Shown one piece after another: positions 9,301-16,457 of a stretch of 64,000 bases of DNA. Location: the NCBI GenBank assembly GCA_002374095.1, contig DFKY01000002.1, positions 1 to 64,000 on the forward strand. Reading direction: 5' to 3'. The first letter of the stretch is position 1, and each line of letters opens with the position of its first letter. A program made the position numbers and the translations under genes. The DNA is from Lachnospiraceae bacterium UBA3633 (GTDB lineage Bacteria > Bacillota > Clostridia > Lachnospirales > Lachnospiraceae). The notes beneath the pieces are model-generated. The model did not search any database and was not told the origin of the DNA. It was given only the letters and a program-made list of their open reading frames with translations.

Positions 9301-12300
9301 CATCCTATAAACTTATAACCTTTTAATGTATAAGCAGAGTCTCTAAATTTAAATGGTTTATCATATGTTGCAATCTGTATATCCATGTAACCGCTACCAC
9401 CATTTGAATCGTAAATTACTTTATACTCATTGGCTTTCCATGTAGCTTTAACTTCTTTTTCGCCCGTTCCATAAGACCAATATGTATCTATCTCTCTACC
9501 ATCCACTGTATATCCGTCAAATGTATAGCCACTTCTTGTTGGTTCTTCAAAAACTGCTGTAGAAGTCAGATCTTCGATTTCTGCCAACCTAATTGACGAC
9601 CCTGTCGCAAAAACTCCGCCACTGGCATTGAGACGTACTGTAACCATCCCCAAGCTTCCTTTAAAATATCCTGGTCTCCCGTATGCTCCGTCTACATGTG
9701 CATAGCTTTCATCTGATGCTATAGCTGGATACTTTACAAGTTGCTCGCTATACTTTGTGCCACCTCTTCCTTCAAGCTTAATACACTCTAAAAACATATT
9801 GTGTCCACTTCCAGATATAGGTGCAAAATTTTTACTTGCATAAATTGTCTTTAAGTTTTTACAATGTGCAAACATCTCACTCATGCTTGCAACAAGACTT
9901 GTATCAAAACTTACAAGATCTAACTCTTGTAAACTATCATCATTTTTAAACATCTGACTCATATCAGATACATTGGATGTATCAAAAATACTTACTGACA
10001 GTGACTTTAACTTAAAACAATTTTCAAACATCTTGCTCATATCAGATACGCTTGCTGTCACAAATCTACTTACATCAATATTCGCTACTTTCTTCATATT
10101 GCTAAACATTGATTTCATAGAAGTTGCTTTACTTGTATCAAGTAAAGTAAGACCGCTTATGGTAGAGACATTGCTAAATGTATGATTATCATCTTTTATA
10201 TCCGAACTAAAGAGTGCCGAACTATCACCTTTTAAAATAATTTCATAATTACGTGGTGCATATATCATAACTTTATCATTGTCATATACATATCCTTTAA
10301 GTCCCATGCCGCCTGGTATCTTCCATTCATAGTTAATAGTCGTTGGCAACATTTCTGGATATCTTTTTATAACTATCTCACTTATGCTTCCTTTTTCATA
10401 TGTGCTTATCTGAGATCCAACTCCTATATACTTTGAAGTAGTATCTCCAGTCCAATTTCTTGTAAGGATATACTTTATCCGTGTAAAATATCCTGGATTG
10501 GTAAGCGTATCTACTCTTGCATAAAACGCTTTGTCATAAAGATTTGGATATATTGCAGATATAGATGCAATGGTTGTCCCTTTCTCTCCAACAAGTGAAT
10601 TACAACCAATAAATAAACCATCCATACCTTGTAGAGACAGATGTGTTATATCCCAAGCATCCACATATATCGTCTTTAAGTTTCTATCATTTCTAAAAAT
10701 ACCTTCCATATTGGTGACATTGCTTGTGTCAAAACTCATAAGATTTAATTCTTGAAGCTCTGTCATCCCTTCAAACATCGACTTCATACTTACTACTTTG
10801 CTTGTATCAAAAAGTGTCACATCTAGCTCTTGAATCGAAGAACATGTCGCAAACATTTTTTCCATATCGGATACATTTGCCGTGACAAAATTAGATAAGT
10901 CTAAACTTTCAAGAGACTTCATATAAGCAAAAATTCCCCTCATACTTTTTGCACTATCTGTATGAAGTAAATTAAAGTTTTCTATACTTTTTACTTTTGT
11001 AAATGATGCACTTTCTCCAGATGATGAAGAGAAAAGATAACTTGCTGTGGCAGTTGTCCATATCTCTGCACTATGTGGTACATAAATCATGACTTTATTT
11101 GTATCATATATATATCCAGTAAGACCTTTGCTATCTGGTAAAATCCATGTGTAATTTATGTTTGTTGGTTTTGACTCTGGATATACTGCTATTTTTATTT
11201 CTTCTATATCTGTCTTACTATAGGTGCTTATACTTGGCCCTACTCCTATGTATCTAGATGTATTATCGCCTGTCCAATCACTAGTTAGTGTGTATCTAAT
11301 CAGTGTAAAGTATCCAGGATTTGTTGATCCACCATCTATCTTTGCATATGTTCCGTTTGTCTTTGCTGGTTCTGATTGAGATGCCCATCTTGTGCCACTT
11401 CCACCTACTAAAACGTTACAATCTTTAAACATATCAATGGCACTTGTTGGATGAACTATCGGAAAATCTTCTGATACATATATAGTTTTTAATTTTTCAT
11501 CTCCATCAAACATTCCTATAGAGCTAATTGTTTTTGCATTTGAGAAAGACTGTAGATAAAGTTCTTCTATATTTTTTAAACCACTAAACATATAATTAAA
11601 ATGACCAAGTGCTACATTACTTGTATTAAATCCTGACACATCAAGACTCTTTAACTTCTCCATACCGCCAAACATATATCTCATGTCTAAAACTTTACTT
11701 GTATCAAAATTTGAAAGATCAAGGTTTTCTATCTTCTTACAATTATTAAACATATAAGACATGTCTGACACACTTGCTGTCTTAAAGTTCGAAAGGTCTA
11801 AACTCTCAAGATTCACACAGTCTTTGAATAGACTTCCCATAGTTGCCACTTTTTCTACATTAAAGTTACTTAAGTCTATATTTTTAAGTGAAGCGCATCC
11901 TTTAAAAACTGAATGCATATTAGTAACTTTACTTGTATCAAAATTTGATAAGTCAACATTTGATAAAGATGCAAGTCCGTCAAACATACTTTCTATATTC
12001 GTAGATCTACTTGTATCAAGGTAATTTAAATTTTCAAATTCTTGGCATCTTTTGAATGAAGTAAATAGAAATCCTGCGTTGGAGTCTATGTATGTCATCA
12101 TATCTTCCGGCGCATATACTACAATATCATAGTAACCGCTTATTGCAGAATTGACCACGTATCCTTTTAGTCCATTACTATCATGCAAATCCCACTCATG
12201 TAAAATACTTGTAGGTGCTAAAGCTGGTGCTTCTACAAAAGATATATTGGCTACTTCGTCTTTTTTATAAATAGTAGATCCTTCTATATAGTCCTGTGTC

Positions 12301-15206
12301 GCACTTCCTTCCCATCCTGTCTTAATCACATAATATCTTTCTGTAAAATATCCTTCTACACCATTTAATCCATCAATTTTTGCATATACTTCATTTTGTG
12401 CATTGAAGCTATCTGATGAAACTGATTTATCGCTATATCTTATGCCGTTCCCGCCCTCAAGCTCAAAGCACTCATAAAACATATTATATCCACCACCTTC
12501 CAGACCTATTATAGATGGTGTGATTTTTGTTGTCACAAATTTTGGACTAACATATATTGTCCTTACTTTTTTACACATATAAAACATGCGTCTCATGTTT
12601 TCTACAAGACTTGTATCAAATCTTCTAAGGTTTAACTCTCGCAAGCTCTCATCTCTTTCAAACATGCCCATCATATTCTTGACGCTGCTTGTGTCAATGC
12701 TTCCAAGCTCAATAGAGCTTAAGCTTGCACAGTTTGCAAACATATAGCTCATGTCTTTAACACTTTTTGTATCAAAGCCATTTATGTCTATTGTAGAGAT
12801 ACTTGCCATATTCCCAAACATATATGACATGTCTTCTACATTTCTTGTGTCAAACGCTATCTTTTTCAATTCTTTTAGTCCGCAGCCGAAGAACATATAA
12901 GACATATTGATCGTCTTTTCTGTATGAAGACAAGAGAGATTGCTTATAGTAGAAAGATTTGAAAACAGATTAGTCATGTTTTGATCACTAAATAGATAAG
13001 ATGAATCTTCTAGTGTTTTTATATTTAAATCTTTCTTTGGATATATATATAAATCATATAAATTATTTATAGAACTATTTGTTTTGAGATAACCAAGGAG
13101 CCCTCCACTATCTTTTAAAGTAAAAGTATAATTCACGCCTGATGGGGTTGCATCAGTTGTCTTCAAAAACTTTATAGAATTTACTAAACTTTTATCTGTC
13201 ACAGGCGAATCATCAAACCATGTTTTTGCAAGCACATAATAAGCCATCGTAAGATACCCTGCTTTACTTGTATCAATTCCTTCATCTACTCTTGCATATG
13301 TTTCGCTTTCTGCAACATTTTCCTCTATACCGCGACTTTTTACAAGACTTATCGTCGTACCATTTTCACCTACAAGTCTTGTGCAACCAGTAAACATATT
13401 GCTTCCTGTCGCAAGCGCTACTATTGACCAGTCTTTTGATACGATTATTTTTTCAAGAAGGCTACATCCATTAAATAAGTTTTTCATGTTTTGAACTTTT
13501 CGTGTATCAAAATCTTTTAAATCAAGTGTAACAAAAGATGTACATCCTGCAAACATGCTATCCATATCTTCTACACTTCTTGTGTTAAAATCAGAAAAGT
13601 CAAATGATGATAATCTCTCACAATTAGCAAACATATACGACATATCCGATACGCTTGCTGTATCTATTTCTTTCAGATTAAAACTTGTGAGTTTTTTACA
13701 ACCATCAAATATATGTGCTAAAGAAGTTACATCATCTTTTGAAATCACATAATCTAAATTTTCTATAGTCTCAAGCTCTTTATATTTTTCTGCAGATGTT
13801 ACTCCGCTAAATGCATAAGATAAATCCACTCCTGCTCTTATTTTTAGTGGCTCTGACCCATAGACAATAATTTCGTTGCTATTTACTACATATCCCATAA
13901 GTCCTTTACTTGCGGGTATCTTCCATATTGCATTGTAGCTTGTAGGAGTTGCACCTCCTTTTTGAAAAGAAATTTTTGTTATGCTATTTTTATCTATAGA
14001 AGTACCGCCAACTTGACTATTTCTTATGTTACTACCATTAGTCCATGCATCCCAATTTTTATTAAATGTATAATATCCTTGTGAAAAATATCCTTTTTGT
14101 GCTGCTTCATCAAGTCTTGCGTATGTTTTATTTTTTGCAGTATCTGAATCTATAGGGTATTCATCTATATACTTTGTCCCTTTACTTCCCTCAATAGATA
14201 CACACCCGTCAAACATATTTTCTCCGTCATCAGTAAGATATGCTGTAGTCCATCCAGTCGACACTTGCACTGTCTTAAGCTTTTCGCACCCTTCAAACAT
14301 TCCTTTCATTAATCTTGCTTGACTTGTATTAAAACTTTTCAAATCTAATTCTACAAGATTTTTTGCTCCTGCAAACATATAACTCATATTATAAACTTGA
14401 GATGTATCTAATAAATCAAGTCCATCTATATATTCAAGTGATTGAAACTTTGCTTCTGATCGAGTTGCAGAAAATAAATTAGATGCGTCATTGTATGACA
14501 AAGAAGAATTGTATAGACCTACTGATATATTTTTAGAAGAGTCAGCGGCATAGATTACTATTGAGTCGCTTGCCATCATGTAAAGTTTTAAGCCATTGCT
14601 CCCTGCTATCTCCCAATTTTCTTTACCATAAAAATTGGTGTATGCAGGTGCTTTTATAATAGATATATTTTTTATATCTCTTCTTAAATAAGATGTTGAT
14701 GCTGTATCCGTCCCTATATAATCTGAAATAGCAGCGTTTCCTGCCCAGTTATAATCTAAAATATAATCGCCTGCTGCCCCGAAAAAAGTGTCTTTAACTA
14801 CTGACATAGTTGATTTTTTTATTTTTTTCTTTTCTAACGGGCTCGCAGTGTCCCCCAAGATGTTTTCGTCGCTTCGCTCGGGCGCTCCTCCTACATTTTG
14901 CGGGCTCGCAGTGCTCGCCCCTACATCTTCTTGGCTCGCAGTGTCTCCTGATGGATCTTCGTCGCTTCGCTCGGGCGCTCCCCCTACATCTATGTCTGCT
15001 TCTTTTTCCTTGCTTGGCTCGAAGTTGTCCTCTAAATTATCTTGCCACTCATAATATTTCGTGATTTTTTCTTTCAACGATACTTCTTCTTTTTCCGTCT
15101 CTCGCACTACATCATCAATTGAATCCGCAAAGACTACCATTCCATGATTAGACAAAAGAATTGCTATAATCAAAAATATTGCCATTTTAGATTTTACACT
15201 TTTCAC
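6330..15206 (-). CDS. Giant BspA-type leucine-rich-repeat surface protein
   Basis: This is a secreted protein of about 2,958 residues. GTG at 15206 is preferred because GGAGG lies 6 bases before it; an upstream GTG at 15218 would overlap that site. A signal peptide (AIFLIIAILLSNHGMVVFA) is followed by a low-complexity stretch (residues about 75-128) built from the GC-rich dispersed repeat. Then come six modules of about 300 residues. Each opens with a W-x-G/DYIG segment, has a GLKGYVVNS-type strand, and contains BspA/DUF285 repeats (DMSYMFANC, LDLSNFDTSKV). About ten InlB B-type repeats (NGG...GYTF.GW...LYASW) follow, then a poly-Gly linker (about 7195-7270 bp), then wall-binding repeats at the C-terminus (GKTYLLRAAGFWRGSAVTGS). 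The role is probably adhesion; the ligand is unknown. There is no LPXTG motif, so attachment is presumably non-covalent. Confidence 0.93.
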   Translation of the reverse strand: MKSVKSKMAIFLIIAILLSNHGMVVFADSIDDVVRETEKEEVSLKEKITKYYEWQDNLEDNFEPSKEKEADIDVGGAPERSDEDPSGDTASQEDVGASTASPQNVGGAPERSDENILGDTASPLEKKKIKKSTMSVVKDTFFGAAGDYILDYNWAGNAAISDYIGTDTASTSYLRRDIKNISIIKAPAYTNFYGKENWEIAGSNGLKLYMMASDSIVIYAADSSKNISVGLYNSSLSYNDASNLFSATRSEAKFQSLEYIDGLDLLDTSQVYNMSYMFAGAKNLVELDLKSFNTSQARLMKGMFEGCEKLKTVQVSTGWTTAYLTDDGENMFDGCVSIEGSKGTKYIDEYPIDSDTAKNKTYARLDEAAQKGYFSQGYYTFNKNWDAWTNGSNIRNSQVGGTSIDKNSITKISFQKGGATPTSYNAIWKIPASKGLMGYVVNSNEIIVYGSEPLKIRAGVDLSYAFSGVTSAEKYKELETIENLDYVISKDDVTSLAHIFDGCKKLTSFNLKEIDTASVSDMSYMFANCERLSSFDFSDFNTRSVEDMDSMFAGCTSFVTLDLKDFDTRKVQNMKNLFNGCSLLEKIIVSKDWSIVALATGSNMFTGCTRLVGENGTTISLVKSRGIEENVAESETYARVDEGIDTSKAGYLTMAYYVLAKTWFDDSPVTDKSLVNSIKFLKTTDATPSGVNYTFTLKDSGGLLGYLKTNSSINNLYDLYIYPKKDLNIKTLEDSSYLFSDQNMTNLFSNLSTISNLSCLHTEKTINMSYMFFGCGLKELKKIAFDTRNVEDMSYMFGNMASISTIDINGFDTKSVKDMSYMFANCASLSSIELGSIDTSSVKNMMGMFERDESLRELNLRRFDTSLVENMRRMFYMCKKVRTIYVSPKFVTTKITPSIIGLEGGGYNMFYECFELEGGNGIRYSDKSVSSDSFNAQNEVYAKIDGLNGVEGYFTERYYVIKTGWEGSATQDYIEGSTIYKKDEVANISFVEAPALAPTSILHEWDLHDSNGLKGYVVNSAISGYYDIVVYAPEDMMTYIDSNAGFLFTSFKRCQEFENLNYLDTSRSTNIESMFDGLASLSNVDLSNFDTSKVTNMHSVFKGCASLKNIDLSNFNVEKVATMGSLFKDCVNLESLDLSNFKTASVSDMSYMFNNCKKIENLDLSNFDTSKVLDMRYMFGGMEKLKSLDVSGFNTSNVALGHFNYMFSGLKNIEELYLQSFSNAKTISSIGMFDGDEKLKTIYVSEDFPIVHPTSAIDMFKDCNVLVGGSGTRWASQSEPAKTNGTYAKIDGGSTNPGYFTLIRYTLTSDWTGDNTSRYIGVGPSISTYSKTDIEEIKIAVYPESKPTNINYTWILPDSKGLTGYIYDTNKVMIYVPHSAEIWTTATASYLFSSSSGESASFTKVKSIENFNLLHTDSAKSMRGIFAYMKSLESLDLSNFVTANVSDMEKMFATCSSIQELDVTLFDTSKVVSMKSMFEGMTELQELNLMSFDTSNVTNMEGIFRNDRNLKTIYVDAWDITHLSLQGMDGLFIGCNSLVGEKGTTIASISAIYPNLYDKAFYARVDTLTNPGYFTRIKYILTRNWTGDTTSKYIGVGSQISTYEKGSISEIVIKRYPEMLPTTINYEWKIPGGMGLKGYVYDNDKVMIYAPRNYEIILKGDSSALFSSDIKDDNHTFSNVSTISGLTLLDTSKATSMKSMFSNMKKVANIDVSRFVTASVSDMSKMFENCFKLKSLSVSIFDTSNVSDMSQMFKNDDSLQELDLVSFDTSLVASMSEMFAHCKNLKTIYASKNFAPISGSGHNMFLECIKLEGRGGTKYSEQLVKYPAIASDESYAHVDGAYGRPGYFKGSLGMVTVRLNASGGVFATGSSIRLAEIEDLTSTAVFEEPTRSGYTFDGYTVDGREIDTYWSYGTGEKEVKATWKANEYKVIYDSNGGSGYMDIQIATYDKPFKFRDSAYTLKGYKFIGWEFNNHTYTINDEVSNLTDVKDGEVLVKASWSALEYKISYHANGGTGVIATSSATYGVDFKISTNSFVRDGYTFNGWSLSTDSIVTYGDGAIISGKEEYRAVVDLYASWIENTSIYATLVLDGNGGYINGVKKFTKHLKLRDTIDEVVKTKNGYRFNNWLDERGIVTIYPRVCDFRGTKTLKADWNESTYKIVYHSSNGEQLIEEEEVPAASSSHIVKTIAELGWTKKYYRFVGWSLSSGDDTVVVGDGDDIGSVNVERIDYYAVWKGNTYTIKLNNWDPTSSTSRDKEETFIYGQGKKITGVPYESFWQGHDKKVFNGWATRSNASVKYYNNYFADTIYENESDGTSGVTINLTSIWTWRDESAIIVFDGNGGTVNGKDRVSVTFGTGSIIQYPDPKKDMYMKNHKFSHWLDSDKVTTFSETTIAFVGTKILYASWSDVDCNYTIRYVSPKKDSTSPLMADEIVKCATECELSPNLYTRLGYKFIGWDIKEEANTVVYKDRATVKDLAKVDDIITLYAVWEERTYTIEFYDYQDVLISSTSFAYTKSATIISNPVPIDKADAGFKHTYGSSTKFFFSGQKVSKDDFNVVAASEVFKLYGCVTEKTYIATLNANGGRFSGGAATKEFSIMRYATITLERPTRSGYTFVKWQVNGSDFSGNIYPFDFDATFTAIWQSNGGGGGGHPGGGGGGGGGGGGGGGGSGGTGAGGGLVSGGVGPNALGGYSEMVDFMVHYPVSANDSAWIYNSMGERAGVKISKNDPLINALRSANLTDRFEDIPGENYVKLKKGFYKLSMTGGYYIGLKENGDILTGFVVSEANTRNIDIDPVTGRVIEKAAKPTAKYYLNTEKQYKGYIWNLPVTINNVMYIFDSEGRVVSETPINNNTVGMAPGESSSAWEYDAATDKWKYYKIGTGGKKEYYVGGPHRISDGSTSRIYIFDFNGNMMTGFVSLNGKTYLLRAAGFWRGSAVTGSINLDGRTYFFNENGEMIE
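7190..7275 (-). repeat. Poly-glycine linker tract (GGN repeats)
   Basis: A G+C-rich GGN tract encodes about 25 glycines between the InlB repeats and the wall-binding repeats of the giant surface protein. An equivalent tract is at 434-525 in the truncated surface protein. Such tracts are prone to length change. On the opposite strand they give spurious poly-proline frames. Confidence 0.85.
14839..14990. repeat. Cluster of GC-rich dispersed repeats inside the giant surface gene
   Basis: About 150 bases hold three adjacent units. The long units at 14839-14896 and 14932-14990 share GGCTCGCAGTGTC at one end and CGTCGCTTCGCTCGGGCGCT in the middle. A short unit at 14902-14926 reads GGGCTCGCAGTGCTCGCCCC then TAC. 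The short unit and its flanks match the insertion in gyrA at 27 of 30 positions. Translated on the minus strand this gives the repeated peptides DVGGAPERSDE and DVGASTASP, just after the signal peptide. Confidence 0.85.
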
Positions 15207-15244
15207 TTTTTCCTCCACTACATCAGTTAAAGTTTCTGTGCTTT

Positions 15245-16171
15245 TTAAAACTTTCCTTGCTCAATAATATTTTTAGCATTTGGATTTTTTTCAAGTTCTT
15301 CTTTTTTCTTTTCTATCATTTTTATCATATGATTATAATATTTTATCTGCTCTTGACCTTTTCTCTCCATAGGTATGGTTCTAAACATTTCTGGAAGAAT
15401 TTTTATTCCATAAAAATGTCTAAGATCTTTTTTTCTCACATCAAAATTTCCATTATATGCTAAATCAAATATCTCATCAAAAATTTTACTTATCTCTATA
15501 TTTTCTTTTAATGATTGGGTCATAGATCTTGCTATTATATAAGCTATGTTGTCGGCTATTTGAAGACCTGCTACATCTTCTTTTTTCCTTCTCACAGAAA
15601 AATTGGTATTGCAAAGTTTCAATGCTTCATCATTGATATATGCAATACCTTTATTATTTGCAACAACTCTCAAATAATCTTTTTTCAACAAAAAGTCAGG
15701 GCTTAAATTCCACTTTTCATTATCGACATTTCTTGATTCGTAGATTGTCTTGCCATATCCACCTCTATAATATAAAAAGTGTGTATAGTTTTCTATTATT
15801 CTCTCAAGTGCTATATTGAAAGGGTCATCTACGAGAGCAAAAGTTTCTTTATCAGAGGCCTTTTGATATCCTGCTCCAAAAAGCTCTGTGAGTTCATCAA
15901 GTTTTATAACTGTTGCAAATACTACACCATCAACATCTCTAACTATATCTATTAATTCTTTAAAGGCCTCTGGATATTTTTTTATATAGTCTGTAGCGTG
16001 AAATACTTTTGTCTTTCGATTCTCGGGATTTTTCCATATCTTCTTTTTTAATTCAGAAAGCCTTTCTTCTATCGCTTTTTCTTCTCTTATATGACAAGCA
16101 AAACCACCAATAACAAATATGTTATCTACAGTTTTACTTTCATCAAGATATAACGTGTATTCACTACTCAT
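15245..16171 (-). CDS. DUF3800 family protein
   Basis: This 308-residue protein has the DUF3800 layout. It begins YTLYLDESKTVDNIFVIGGFA (acidic DES motif, residues about 5-25), then has a KVFHATDY motif (about 54-61), and near residue 208 KKEDVAGLQIADNIAYIIAR, the family's conserved LQxAD block. The acidic residues suggest an RNase H-like metal-dependent fold, but no activity has been established for the family to my knowledge. DUF3800 genes are often in mobile or defence neighbourhoods. Here it sits between two wall-protein sequences, and its ribosome binding site (GATGGAG) is supplied by the tail of the upstream remnant. Confidence 0.75.
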   Translation of the reverse strand: MSSEYTLYLDESKTVDNIFVIGGFACHIREEKAIEERLSELKKKIWKNPENRKTKVFHATDYIKKYPEAFKELIDIVRDVDGVVFATVIKLDELTELFGAGYQKASDKETFALVDDPFNIALERIIENYTHFLYYRGGYGKTIYESRNVDNEKWNLSPDFLLKKDYLRVVANNKGIAYINDEALKLCNTNFSVRRKKEDVAGLQIADNIAYIIARSMTQSLKENIEISKIFDEIFDLAYNGNFDVRKKDLRHFYGIKILPEMFRTIPMERKGQEQIKYYNHMIKMIEKKKEELEKNPNAKNIIEQGKF

Positions 16172-16173
16172 TT

Positions 16174-16323
16174 TTACTCCATCTTTCCATGATCATTAAA
16201 ATGATAAGTCTTGCCGCCTATTGTGATAGTTCCAATAACTGCTGCACCTTTCCAATAACCTACGAGATTTAAAAGATATGTCTTGCCATTGCAATGAAAA
16301 AGTCTTATCACTACATTTTGTTA
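16174..16323 (-). pseudogene. C-terminal remnant of a wall-binding repeat protein
   Basis: On the minus strand this short frame reads NGKTYLLNLVGYWKGAAVIG then TITIGGKTYHFNDHGKME and a stop. It is closely similar to the last 40 residues of the giant surface protein (NGKTYLLRAAGFWRGSAVTG). It runs back only to an in-frame stop about 49 codons upstream and has no start, signal peptide or body. It is therefore the tail of a lost paralogue, probably left by recombination. It ends 2 bases before the DUF3800 start codon. Confidence 0.8.
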
Positions 16324-16438
16324 TTAAAACCCTAATATTCACCAAAATATAGTGCTTTTACACTATTTACTATTATATACTTTTTTTTTCTATTATTCTA
16401 TATTATTTATACAAAAATGGTAATTTTTCTAATAAAAA

Positions 16439-16456
16439 ACCCCGTTTTTACGGGGT
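16439..16456 (-). terminator. Intrinsic terminator of the dnaA-gyrA run
   Basis: A 7-bp stem ACCCCGT/ACGGGGT with a 4-base loop is followed on the minus strand by TTTTTTATT. It lies immediately after the gyrA stop at 16458. The flanking 16324-16438 is A+T-rich with no gene. Confidence 0.9.
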
Positions 16457-16457
16457 A

